A stretch of DNA of 41,648 bases, taken from positions 1 through 41,648 of the forward strand of contig JAFOPS010000042.1 of NCBI GenBank assembly GCA_017394205.1, read 5' to 3'. This DNA comes from Clostridia bacterium (GTDB taxonomy: Bacteria > Bacillota > Clostridia > Oscillospirales > Butyricicoccaceae). The notes below the pieces were generated by a model, which did not search any database, was not told the DNA's origin, and was given only the letters and a program-made list of their open reading frames with translations. Shown piece by piece: positions 32,674 to 41,153 of the stretch; the first letter of the stretch is position 1; the number at the start of each line of letters is the position of its first letter. The position numbers and the translations under genes are program-made.

Positions 32674-33902
32674 AGGCGGAAATCCTCCCCGATCTCCGCC
32701 GCGGCTGCCTGGGCCGTGCCCTCGCCGTGGACGCGGGCGTCGCAGGCGGCGATATAGCGGAGATAGCGCTCCTCGTAGCGCTGGCGCATGGCGTCGGCAG
32801 TGCGGGCAAGAGGCCGGTCCTCGGTGGGGAGCAGCAGCTCCAGCGGACGGTCGATAAAATACAGCCGCCCGTTTTGCCGCAGACGGCGCAGATTCTCCGA
32901 GCGGAGGATCACGCCTCCGCCGGTGGCGATGACGCAGCCGGTTTTGCGGGCGGCCCGGGCCACGGCGCGGCTCTCGGCCTCGCGGAAGGCCGCTTCACCC
33001 TGCTCGTCGAATATGCGGGTGACGGGCATACCGAACGCCCGGGCGATCTCCTCGTCGGTGTCGATCAGCTCCCGGCCCATCTTTTCCGCCAGCAGGCGGC
33101 CCACGGTGGTCTTGCCGCTGCCGGGCATGCCGATGAGAACGATGTTCTGCTTTTCGCCGTGGATGCGGCGATAGGCGCGCTCCAGCGTGCCCTCGGGCAG
33201 CGTCCGGCCCAAAAACAGCTCGGCCGCCGCCGCGGCCTGGGCTGTCAGCATATACAGGCCGCCCTGGCCCCGCGCGCCCTGCTCCCGGGCCTGCAGCACC
33301 AGACGGGTGCGCATGGGGTTGTAAACGGCGTCGATGACCCCCTCCAGCCAGCCGAAGGAGGTCAGGTCCACGGCCTGCCCCTCGGGGTCGGGCTCCATGC
33401 CGCAGGGGGTGGCGTTGATAAGGATCTGAACGGGAAGCTCCCGGGTCTCGGCGTAAGACAGGACGCCCTCGCCTCCGCTGCGGCCCGCCCGGTACACGGC
33501 GGCGGCTCCCAGCGCCTTTGCCACGGCCATGGCCGTGCGGGAGGTGCCGCCGGTGCCCGCGATCAGGACGGTCTTGCCCTGTACCTCCAGCCCGGTGCGG
33601 CGGATGAGCGCCGCCATGCCGTCAAAATCGGTGTTGTATCCCACCAGACGCCCATCCCGGCAGATCACGGTGTTCACCGCGCCGATGGCGGCGGCCCGGC
33701 GGTCCAGCTCGTCCAGATAGGGGATCACGGCCTGCTTATAGGGCATGGTGACGTTGATCCCCGCAAACGCCCGCGCCGCGAAAAAGGCGGGCAGCTCTTC
33801 GGGGGCGAGCTCCTTCAGTTGATAGTCATAGTCCCCCAGCAGCCGGTGGATCTCCGGGGAAAAGCTGTGGGAAAGGTTCTGTCCGATCAATCCGTATTGC
33901 AT
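32670..33902 (-). CDS. aroE-aroK: Shikimate dehydrogenase-shikimate kinase fusion
   Basis: The 410-residue product joins two consecutive pathway enzymes. Residues 1-250 are AroE: SHSFSPEIH, catalytic K56 in MPYK and D92 in NTDFDG, and NADP loop GTGGTSR (116-122). Residues 252-410 are AroK: Walker A GMPGSGKT (258-265), DTDEEI, GGGVI and the lid EDRPLA. Shikimate made by the first half is the substrate of the second. There is no frameshift or stop at the junction, which is a short linker near residue 250. Confidence 0.95.
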   Translation of the reverse strand: MQYGLIGQNLSHSFSPEIHRLLGDYDYQLKELAPEELPAFFAARAFAGINVTMPYKQAVIPYLDELDRRAAAIGAVNTVICRDGRLVGYNTDFDGMAALIRRTGLEVQGKTVLIAGTGGTSRTAMAVAKALGAAAVYRAGRSGGEGVLSYAETRELPVQILINATPCGMEPDPEGQAVDLTSFGWLEGVIDAVYNPMRTRLVLQAREQGARGQGGLYMLTAQAAAAAELFLGRTLPEGTLERAYRRIHGEKQNIVLIGMPGSGKTTVGRLLAEKMGRELIDTDEEIARAFGMPVTRIFDEQGEAAFREAESRAVARAARKTGCVIATGGGVILRSENLRRLRQNGRLYFIDRPLELLLPTEDRPLARTADAMRQRYEERYLRYIAACDARVHGEGTAQAAAAEIGEDFRL

Positions 33903-33918
33903 CTTCCGCCTCCGTTTC

Positions 33919-35022
33919 TCATTCCGTCAGCCAGCCCGCGCCGAAGCGCCCCATCAGCAGGTCGCACAGGGCCAGCGCCGCGGCGCTGTCGACCGCGACG
34001 GCCGCCCGGTGGACGATGCAGGGGTCGTGCCGTCCGCGCAGGGTGAGGGTGGTATCTTCTCCGCGGACAAAGTCCACGGTTTTTTGCGGTTGTCCGATGG
34101 AGGGGGTTGGCTTGATCGCCGTTTGGATCACAAGGGGCATCCCGTTGGTCACGCCGCCGTTGATCCCGCCGTTGTGATTGGACGCGGTGCGCACCCGCCC
34201 GTCCTCCATATAATAAGGGTCATTGGCCTGAGAGCCCCGCATGTCCGCCAGCGAAAAGCCGTCGCCGAAGGCCACGCCCTTGACGGCGGGAATGGCGTAA
34301 AGCGCCCGGGCAAGGACGTTTTCCGTCCCGTCGAACCAGGGCTCGCCCACGCCCGCGGGGACGCCGCAGACCGCCGTTTCCAGCACGCCGCCCACGCTGT
34401 CCCCCGCCTCCTTTGCCGCAAGGATCGCCCGCTTCATCCGCTCGCCGGCCTCCCGGGACAAGACCGGGAAGGCCATGTTTTCCAAAGACGCGAGCTCCGC
34501 CCGGAGCTCTTCTTCCCGCAGGGAAAACCGACGGTCGCTTTCGCCGCCGCAGCGCAGGATATGGCTGCGGATCACGATGTTTTTCCTTCTGAGCGCGGGC
34601 AAAACCACCGCTCCGGCGGCCACCAGCGCCGCCGTGATCCGCCCGGAAAAATGTCCGCCGCCCCGGGCGTCCTGAAAGCCGCCGTATTTCATCTGGGCGG
34701 CGTAATCCGCGTGGCCCGGACGGGCCAGCGTTTTGATCGCTTCGTATTCCTCGCTGCTTTGCGCCCGGTTGGGGATAAGGATGCACAAAGGCGTGCCGCA
34801 GGTGAAGCCCCGGCAGACGCCGCTGACGATCTCAAAGGGGTCTTCCTCCCGGCGGAAGGTGGAAAGCTCGTCCGTCGGGCGGCGCAGGGCAAGCTGCGCG
34901 GCGATAACATCCCCGTCCACGGGGATGCCCGCAGGCAGTCCGTCCAAAACGGCGCCCAGCATCGGCCCGTGGCTCTCTCCGAAAATGGTGACGGAAAGAG
35001 CCGTTCCCATGGTGTTTTTCAT
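33919..35022 (-). CDS. aroC: Chorismate synthase
   Basis: The 367-residue product forms chorismate from EPSP with reduced FMN. Signature segments: GESHGPMLGAVLDGLPAG, RPGHADYAAQMKYG, DARGGGHFSGR and SNHNGGINGG. I start at the ATG at 35022, which overlaps the aroB stop (ATGA), although its ribosome site is weak; coupling to aroB would explain that. No flavin reductase is adjacent in this operon. Confidence 0.95.
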   Translation of the reverse strand: MKNTMGTALSVTIFGESHGPMLGAVLDGLPAGIPVDGDVIAAQLALRRPTDELSTFRREEDPFEIVSGVCRGFTCGTPLCILIPNRAQSSEEYEAIKTLARPGHADYAAQMKYGGFQDARGGGHFSGRITAALVAAGAVVLPALRRKNIVIRSHILRCGGESDRRFSLREEELRAELASLENMAFPVLSREAGERMKRAILAAKEAGDSVGGVLETAVCGVPAGVGEPWFDGTENVLARALYAIPAVKGVAFGDGFSLADMRGSQANDPYYMEDGRVRTASNHNGGINGGVTNGMPLVIQTAIKPTPSIGQPQKTVDFVRGEDTTLTLRGRHDPCIVHRAAVAVDSAAALALCDLLMGRFGAGWLTE

Positions 35023-36305
35023 CGGTTCCACCCCGTTTCGATGCGTGATTTCAGCTCGTCCGGCGAGATTTCTCTGCAATAGCCCGCCCCCGCCTCGTCG
35101 GCAAAGACGGCTGCGATCCCCCGCGCCGTCCGCTTTTTATCGTGGAGGGCGGCAGCAACGACGGCTTCCGGCTCCAGCGCGCAGCGGGTGGGCAGTCCCA
35201 GCCGCTGAAGCAGCGCGGTCAGCCGCGCCCGCAGCGCCGGGGCGCACATGGGCAGCATGCCCAGCGCCACGCATTCTCCGTGATAGAGCGCGCCGCCGGA
35301 CAGCGCCTCGACGCCGTGGCCCACGGTGTGTCCGAAATTGAGCAGGCGGCGGGGCCCCTCGTCCCGCTCGTCCGCCTCCACCAGCGCCCGCTTGATCTTC
35401 AGCGCCCGCAAAAGGAGCGTTTCGATCTTTTCATACGGGTCGCCCGCTTCGATCTCCGCAAGCAGTTCCCCGTCGCGCACTACGGCCGTTTTGACGATCT
35501 CCGCCATGCCCTCGGCCAGCAGCCGGGGCGGCAGGGTCTTCAGCAGATCGGGGTCGATGAGCACGGCCCGGGGCGGCCAAAACGCGCCCACGCTGTTTTT
35601 CACGCCGCAAACGTCCAGGCCGGTCTTGCCGCCGATGGAAGCGTCAGCCTGGGCCAGCAGCGTGGTAGGCACGTTGTAAAAATCCACGCCCCGCATCCAG
35701 CAGGCGGCGGCAAAGCCCGCCGTGTCCCCCACCGATCCGCCGCCTACGGCGCAGACACAGTCGGTCCGGGTAAACCCATGCTCCAGCATCACGCTCCACA
35801 GCCGCTTGGCGCCGGAAAGGGATTTTCCCGCAGCGCCCTCGTCCAGCGTCACCGTCACGGGTTCTCCGCACCGTTCCGCCAGAGCGGCGGCATAACCCGC
35901 CGGAACGCCCCGGTCGGTGACCACCAGCACCCGGCGGTCCAGATCAAACAGCTCGCCCGCCCGGGCCAGCGCGCCGCGGGCGACGGTGACGCCGTAGCCG
36001 CCTCTTTCGCTCTCTACCCACAGGGTGTCGCCGGTTTCCGCCCCCAGACGGCGCTGACGGGCCCGGGAAAGGGCCATAGCGCATTTCAGCAGCCGCAGAT
36101 ATTCCTCCCGCAGGCAAGGGTCCTCCACCCGCCGGGCGTTTTGCTCCAGCACCCGCGCCTCCCGCGCCGGGTCGAAGACGGGGATGCCCCGTTCTTTTTT
36201 ATACTGCGCGATGCGGGACGCGGCCTCCATCCGGCGGACAAACGCCGCCGCCAGATCCGCGTCCGCCCGGTCGATCTCCTGCCGGGCCAGCTCCAGCTCG
36301 TCCAT
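35019..36305 (-). CDS. aroB: Chorismate mutase-3-dehydroquinate synthase fusion
   Basis: The 428-residue product has an AroQ-class chorismate mutase helix bundle at 1-88 and AroB at about 92-428. In the mutase part, residues aligned with the E. coli active site are present (R8, R25, K36/K37, D45, R48, E49). In AroB the NAD loop GGGSVGD (188-194), NVPTTLLAQADASIGGKTG, zinc-ligand regions AEIVK (E268), NFGHTVGHGVE and YHGECV are all present. The two activities are not consecutive: AroB is step 2 of the pathway and the mutase acts after chorismate. Confidence 0.92.
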   Translation of the reverse strand: MDELELARQEIDRADADLAAAFVRRMEAASRIAQYKKERGIPVFDPAREARVLEQNARRVEDPCLREEYLRLLKCAMALSRARQRRLGAETGDTLWVESERGGYGVTVARGALARAGELFDLDRRVLVVTDRGVPAGYAAALAERCGEPVTVTLDEGAAGKSLSGAKRLWSVMLEHGFTRTDCVCAVGGGSVGDTAGFAAACWMRGVDFYNVPTTLLAQADASIGGKTGLDVCGVKNSVGAFWPPRAVLIDPDLLKTLPPRLLAEGMAEIVKTAVVRDGELLAEIEAGDPYEKIETLLLRALKIKRALVEADERDEGPRRLLNFGHTVGHGVEALSGGALYHGECVALGMLPMCAPALRARLTALLQRLGLPTRCALEPEAVVAAALHDKKRTARGIAAVFADEAGAGYCREISPDELKSRIETGWNR

Positions 36306-36347
36306 CCCGCGCCTCCTTTATCCGATCGGTTTCCCGACCGGCGGTTT

Positions 36348-37364
36348 TCAAAAATGTGTTCCGCCGTTTGCCGGCGGGCAAAAGCCCCTTGCGGGATCCA
36401 CGGGGCATTGGGCAAAAAGCGCCGCCGCGGCCGCGCGGTATTCCGCCAGTGTTTTTGTCTTGCGCAGCGCCTTCAGCGGGCGGGCGCAATCAGGCAGCAT
36501 GGCGGAAAAATATTCCCACAGCTCCTTCATCCGGGCCAGCACGTTTCCGTCGCCCTGCACCCGGAGGGCATAGTCCGCCAACAGCGCGTCGTGAAACTCT
36601 CTCAGCTCGTTCTGCGTGAGCGGCGTGCCTCCCGCCGCCTGCCGGGCCAGCGCCGGATTGGCCGCCAATCCCCGCCCCAGCATGACGGTTTTTACCGTGG
36701 GAAAGGCCGCCCGAAAGGCGTCGATCCCGGACAGGGTGAACAGATCGCCGTTGTAGCAGACCGGCGCCTTCAGCCGCTCCAGCGCCCGGGCAAAGGCCCC
36801 CAGGTCGGGCGCGCCGCGATAAAGCTGCCTGCCCGTCCGGGGATGGATGATCAGCTCCTCCAGCGGAAAGTCATTGTAAATTTCCAGCAATTCGGGCCAG
36901 ATTTCGGCGTTTTCCAGCCCGATGCGGGTCTTCACCGACACCCGGAGACCTTCCTGCTCCGCGCTGTCGAACACGCCCCACAGCAGCTCCCGCAGCCCCT
37001 CGGGATCTCCCAGCGCCCCCGCGCCCTTGTGCTTGGAAATCACCGTCCCCGAGGGACAGCCCAGATTCAGGTTCACCGTTTGATAGCCCATGGCCCGCAG
37101 CTCCCGCGCCGCCCAGCGGAAATGCTCCGCCCGGGCAGTGAGAAGCTGAGGCACCAGCGGCACGTCTTCGTTGTTTTCGGGCAGGATCTCCCGCAGCTCC
37201 TTTTGAGAAAAGAAGCCGTCGCCGGTGGGCGAGAGAAAGGGGGCGTAATAGCGGGCGACGCCGGAAAACATCCGGCGGTGTATCCGGCGAAAGACCGCTT
37301 TCGTCACTCCCTCCAGCGGGGCGAACTCCACCGAAAGGGGCGCCTGTCCGGCTCCGTCAGTCAT
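36348..37364 (-). CDS. tRNA-dihydrouridine synthase
   Basis: The 338-residue product is an FMN-dependent Dus: APLEGVT start, catalytic C103 in NLNLGCPSG, followed by KHKGAGALGD, VKTRIG, IIHPRTGRQLYRG and GRGLAANPAL near the phosphate site. It reduces uridines in the tRNA D-loop. The target position cannot be assigned. It overlaps the upstream amidohydrolase gene by 8 nt, and lies 43 nt before the fused aroB gene. Confidence 0.92.
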   Translation of the reverse strand: MTDGAGQAPLSVEFAPLEGVTKAVFRRIHRRMFSGVARYYAPFLSPTGDGFFSQKELREILPENNEDVPLVPQLLTARAEHFRWAARELRAMGYQTVNLNLGCPSGTVISKHKGAGALGDPEGLRELLWGVFDSAEQEGLRVSVKTRIGLENAEIWPELLEIYNDFPLEELIIHPRTGRQLYRGAPDLGAFARALERLKAPVCYNGDLFTLSGIDAFRAAFPTVKTVMLGRGLAANPALARQAAGGTPLTQNELREFHDALLADYALRVQGDGNVLARMKELWEYFSAMLPDCARPLKALRKTKTLAEYRAAAAALFAQCPVDPARGFCPPANGGTHF

Positions 37365-38931
37365 GGCGGCGCAGCAGGGTCCGTCCCGCCAAAGCTCCGG
37401 TGGCCTTGCCGTCCTGCACGGCCACCTGTCCGTTCACCAGCACGCAGGAAATGCCCTCGTTGTCCAGCTCGGGGTGGGCGTAAGTGGCCCGGTCGATGAT
37501 CGTTTCGGGATCGAAGACCACCAGATCGGCGTCCATCCCCTCGCGGATCAGGCCCTTGGTGGAAAAGCCATAGACCATGGCGGGCAGATAGCACATCTTG
37601 CGGATGGCGTTTTCCAGCGTAATCACCCCGCGCTCCCGCACGTAGCGCCCCAAAATGCGGGGGAAGGAAGCGTAAAGCCGGGGATGTCCCACCTTGCCTT
37701 GGGGCTTGCCCGAGCCGTCGGTGCCGAACATGGCCCGATCCCACCGCATGACCCGTTCCACGTCTTCCTCGCACATGCTGTGGAAGATGCCGGTGACGTT
37801 GAGGCGGTTTTCCGCCAGCAGGTCGCACTGCAGATCATAGGGGTCCACACCCAGCTCGTCGGCGATATCGTTGAGCATCCGGCCGTTGTATTCCGGCCTG
37901 GTGGCGCAATTTCCGATCATGGTATAGCTGAATCGCTCGTGGGAAGACTTTTTCCCGCAGATCACCGGCCGCAGCGCCTCCCGCTGGGCGGGATCGGTGA
38001 GGCGACGCACCAGCTCGTCGGTCCCCAGGGCGTGCATGGAGTCGGGGATGTTGGTGTTCAGGCCGGTGGACGAGGCGGTATAAGGATATTGGTCGCAAAA
38101 GACGTCATAGCCCTCCTCCACCGCCTGCCGCATCATGGAAAGGGTGGCGGCGGTCTTGTTCCAGTTCATTTTTCCGCCGGTGGCCTTGTGATGAGAGATG
38201 ACGCAGCGGGCGCCGGAGGCCTTCGCCACCCGGAGCATCTCGTCGGTGGCCTCGATGAGGCCGCTGTTTTCACTGCGCATATGCACGGTGAACACGCCGC
38301 CCATTTCAGCCACCACCCGGCACACCTCGGTGAGCTCGTCGGTGTCGGCATAGCTTCCCGGCGGATAGATCAGCCCGAAGGAAACGCCCAGCGCCCCGGC
38401 CTCCATGCAGCGGCGCAGCAGGGTCTTCATCTCCTCCAGCTCGCCCGGGGTGAGCTTCCGGTCGGCATAGCCGGACACGGCGGCCCGCAGGTTGCCGTGT
38501 CCCACCAAAAAGGCGGCGTTGGCGCCCCAGGGCCGGTCAAGAAAGCGGAAATAATCCCCCATGTCATAGCGGGCGGCCAGGCTTTCGGGGCTGACCTGAC
38601 CGACGCCGGCGGCGCGGAGGCATTCCTCCTCAAAGCGCCGGGAGACGGGCGCGGGGCTCTCGCCGCACATGCCGCTGATAAAGGTGGTGATCCCCTGCTC
38701 CAGCTCGCAGGCGCACAGCGGGTCCTCCTCCAGCACCATATCCTGGTGGCTGTGGGCGTTGATGAAGCCGGGGGCAAGCACCTGCCCGGCGGCGTCGATG
38801 ACGCGCTCCGCCCCGGAAAGACGCTGCCCGATGCGGGCGATCTTCCCGTCTTTTACGGCAACGTCGGCGTGGTAGGCGGGGTTCCCCGTCCCATCCAGCA
38901 CCCGGGCGCCGCGAATGATGATATCGTACAT
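37357..38931 (-). CDS. N-acyl-D-amino-acid deacylase-type amidohydrolase
   Basis: The 524-residue product is a zinc amidohydrolase of the D-aminoacylase family. Metal motif HSHQD (60-64), the bridging cysteine C89 in GMCGESPAP, ISHHKATG and the catalytic Asp in GTDGSG are seen, with the N-terminal and C-terminal beta-sandwich pieces flanking the barrel. It likely hydrolyses N-acyl-D-amino acids, though some relatives act on other amides. It heads the aro operon, with an AGGAGGG site before the ATG. Confidence 0.88.
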   Translation of the reverse strand: MYDIIIRGARVLDGTGNPAYHADVAVKDGKIARIGQRLSGAERVIDAAGQVLAPGFINAHSHQDMVLEEDPLCACELEQGITTFISGMCGESPAPVSRRFEEECLRAAGVGQVSPESLAARYDMGDYFRFLDRPWGANAAFLVGHGNLRAAVSGYADRKLTPGELEEMKTLLRRCMEAGALGVSFGLIYPPGSYADTDELTEVCRVVAEMGGVFTVHMRSENSGLIEATDEMLRVAKASGARCVISHHKATGGKMNWNKTAATLSMMRQAVEEGYDVFCDQYPYTASSTGLNTNIPDSMHALGTDELVRRLTDPAQREALRPVICGKKSSHERFSYTMIGNCATRPEYNGRMLNDIADELGVDPYDLQCDLLAENRLNVTGIFHSMCEEDVERVMRWDRAMFGTDGSGKPQGKVGHPRLYASFPRILGRYVRERGVITLENAIRKMCYLPAMVYGFSTKGLIREGMDADLVVFDPETIIDRATYAHPELDNEGISCVLVNGQVAVQDGKATGALAGRTLLRRHD

Positions 38932-38980
38932 GCGCTCCCTCCTGTTCCGTCCGTTTCCATCGCAATTTTACGCTATTGTA

Positions 38981-39009
38981 ATTATAATCGATTTTCCTGC
39001 CGGGCGCAA
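38981..39009 (-). promoter_or_regulatory. SigA promoter for the amidohydrolase-dus-aro operon
   Basis: On the minus strand TTGCGC (39009-39004), a 17-nt spacer and TATAAT (38986-38981) lie 50 nt before the first ATG. No T-box or trp-like attenuator is visible in the short leader. Confidence 0.75.
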
Positions 39010-39089
39010 TCGTTCCCCGCGCAATTCCGGCGGAAAACCGCGTATTTTTCGCCGCTTTTACGGAAGACTCTTGATGAGGTGAAAATCAC

Positions 39090-39536
39090 ATGAAGCTCAA
39101 CCGAACGGAATACCGCTCTCTTTACCAAAAGGCCTCGCCTTCTTCGCCCAGCCTGCGCAACGTGCCCGCCGCTTTCGTCACAGGCGGGGCGATCTGCGCG
39201 CTGGGGCAGGCGCTGAAGACCCTGTTTCTGCAAGCGGGGCTGACGGAGCAATCCGCCGCCGCGGCGGTGTCCTGCGCGCTGATTTTTCTGGGCGTGGCGC
39301 TGACGGCGGCGCGCCTGTTTGAAAAGCTGGCCAAATGGGCCGGCGCGGGCACGCTGGTACCCATCACCGGCTTTGCCAACGCCATTGCCGCCCCCGCCAT
39401 GGAGTTCAAGACCGAGGGCTTCGTTCTGGGGACCTGCGTCAAGATGTTTTCCATCGCGGGGCCGGTGCTGACCTTCGGGATCTCGGCCAGCGTGCTCTAC
39501 GGGCTGATTTTGTGGCTTGCGGGAGGCGCGGCATGA
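39090..39536 (+). CDS. spoVAC: Stage V sporulation protein AC
   Basis: The 148-residue membrane protein has a short cytosolic start and about four hydrophobic segments, with FVTGGAICALGQ, TLVPITGFANAI and APAMEFKTEGF segments typical of SpoVAC. It forms part of the inner spore membrane channel that moves Ca-dipicolinate. A GAGGTG site precedes the ATG. No clear SigG promoter was seen. It overlaps spoVAD by ATGA. Confidence 0.93.
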   Translation: MKLNRTEYRSLYQKASPSSPSLRNVPAAFVTGGAICALGQALKTLFLQAGLTEQSAAAAVSCALIFLGVALTAARLFEKLAKWAGAGTLVPITGFANAIAAPAMEFKTEGFVLGTCVKMFSIAGPVLTFGISASVLYGLILWLAGGAA

Positions 39537-40537
39537 GGCGGCGGGGCGACACGGTCTTTTTCGACGAGCCCGTCTGGGTGGAAAGCTGCGCCGCCGTAGG
39601 CGGCAAAAAAGAGGGCGAGGGCCCGCTGGGGGCACGGTTTGATGAGATCGGCCCCGACAACCGTTTTGGGCAGAAGACCTGGGAAAAGGCTGAAAAGCGG
39701 ATGGCGGAGCTGGCCTGCACCCACGCCCTGTCCAAGGCCGACGTTTCGCCGGCGGCCGTCACCTGTGCCCTGGGAGGCGATCTGCTGAACCAGTGCATTT
39801 CCAGCGCCTTTGCCATGCGGGGGCTGGGCGTCCCCTATCTGGGCCTTTACGGCGCCTGCTCCACCATGGCCGAGGGGCTGCTTTTGGGCGCGGCGCTGAT
39901 CTCCGGCGGCTTTGCAGACCGGACGCTCTGTCTGGCGTCCTCCCATTTCTGCTCCGCCGAGCGGCAATATCGCTATCCGCTGGAATACGGCGGACAGCGT
40001 CCTCCCAGCGCACAATGGACTGCCACGGCCTGCGGCGCCGTGCTGCTGCGGCGGGAGAAAACGAAGATCGCCGTGACCGCCGCCACCGCCGGGCGCATCT
40101 ATGATCCCGGCGTCACCGACAGCGCCAACATGGGGGCCGCCATGGCGCAAAGCGCCTACGAGACCCTGCGGATCTATTTCCGCGACAGCGGAACCTCCCC
40201 CGGCGACTACGACCTGATCCTCACGGGGGATCTGGCCACGGTGGGCCACGGACTGGTGCGGCAGCTCTTCGCCGCCGACGGGAGGCCTCTGGGGGAAAAC
40301 TATCGGGACTGCGGGATGCTGCTTTACGGGCCGGAGCAGGACGTGCATGCCGGCGCCTCGGGCTGCGGCTGCTCGGCCGCCGTGCTGTGCGCCGACGTGC
40401 TGCCCGCGCTGGCGGCGGGAAGGCTGAAAACCGTGCTGTTCTGCGGGACGGGGGCTCTGATGAGCCCCACCTCGGCCAACCAGGGCGAGAGCATCCCCGG
40501 GATCTGTCATCTGGTGCGATTGGAGGGGGGACGATGA
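39533..40537 (+). CDS. spoVAD: Stage V sporulation protein AD
   Basis: The 334-residue soluble protein has a thiolase-like fold, with GLYGACSTMAEGLLLGAALI near the thiolase cysteine position and GTGALMSPTSANQGESIPGI at the end. In Bacillus SpoVAD binds dipicolinic acid on the spore membrane. The start is the ATG overlapping the spoVAC stop, with GGGAGG upstream. It overlaps spoVAE by ATGA. Confidence 0.95.
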   Translation: MRRRGDTVFFDEPVWVESCAAVGGKKEGEGPLGARFDEIGPDNRFGQKTWEKAEKRMAELACTHALSKADVSPAAVTCALGGDLLNQCISSAFAMRGLGVPYLGLYGACSTMAEGLLLGAALISGGFADRTLCLASSHFCSAERQYRYPLEYGGQRPPSAQWTATACGAVLLRREKTKIAVTAATAGRIYDPGVTDSANMGAAMAQSAYETLRIYFRDSGTSPGDYDLILTGDLATVGHGLVRQLFAADGRPLGENYRDCGMLLYGPEQDVHAGASGCGCSAAVLCADVLPALAAGRLKTVLFCGTGALMSPTSANQGESIPGICHLVRLEGGR

Positions 40538-40890
40538 TCTATCTCAAAGCGTTTCTCGTGGGCGGGCTGATCTGTGCCCTCAGTCAGATCCTCATCGACC
40601 GCACCCGCCTGACCCCCGCCCGCATCCTCAGTGCCTACGTGGTGCTGGGCGTGGCGCTGACGGGGCTGGGGCTGTGGGAGCCGGTGGTGCGCTTTGCGGG
40701 ATGCGGCGCCACCGTGCCCCTCTTGGGCTTCGGCTATGCCATGGCGCAGGGCGTCAGGAGCGCCGTGGCCGAAAGCGGGCTTTTGGGCGCCTTTACCGGC
40801 GGGCTCACCGCCGCGGCGGGCGGCGTGGCCGCCGCGGTCTTTTTCTCGCTGCTGGCGGCGGTCTTCTTCTCCGCCGGCGACCGGTCGTAG
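40534..40890 (+). CDS. spoVAE: Stage V sporulation protein AE (AEb type)
   Basis: The 118-residue membrane protein has about four hydrophobic segments, with FLVGGLICALSQILID and GFGYAMAQGVR motifs. It belongs to the same DPA channel as SpoVAC and resembles it in pattern. It ends the three-gene unit and a strong hairpin follows. Confidence 0.92.
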   Translation: MIYLKAFLVGGLICALSQILIDRTRLTPARILSAYVVLGVALTGLGLWEPVVRFAGCGATVPLLGFGYAMAQGVRSAVAESGLLGAFTGGLTAAAGGVAAAVFFSLLAAVFFSAGDRS

Positions 40891-40893
40891 CGC

Positions 40894-40924
40894 AAAAAGC
40901 GCCGCCCAAGGGCGGCGCTTTTCC
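40894..40924 (+). terminator. Terminator after spoVAE
   Basis: AGCGCCGCCC (40898-40907), 2-nt loop, GGGCGGCGCT (40910-40919), then T4, with A5 on the left. Confidence 0.8.
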
Positions 40925-41039
40925 GCGACTTCGTCAGCCCTTTGACGGACTTTCCGGGTTTTTTGTCAGACTGTTCGTGATTTTTGCTATATTTTATATT
41001 TATAATTTGTCTATATTAAATAAATCAGTGAAAACGGGG

Positions 41040-41067
41040 TTGATTTTTTTCCTTTTTGCATTACAAT
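41040..41067 (+). promoter_or_regulatory. Probable promoter for hppA
   Basis: TTGATT (41040-41045), a 16-nt spacer and TACAAT (41062-41067) in a very AT-rich stretch. In the leader, TTTCGG (41079-41084) and CCGAAA (41093-41098) could form a small hairpin before a T-rich run, a weak attenuator-like element. Confidence 0.5.
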
Positions 41068-41153
41068 AGAAACACTGCTTTCGGCAATTTTACCGAAAAA
41101 CTTTTTTATTTTTTATAATTTTTAACGATATCAAGGGGAAAGGAAGCATTTAC

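Noticed and set aside
40960-41130. AT-rich stretch as a possible replication origin or transfer boundary
   Set aside because: No DnaA-box-like repeats, no direct repeats and no integrase; it is explained by a promoter region for hppA.
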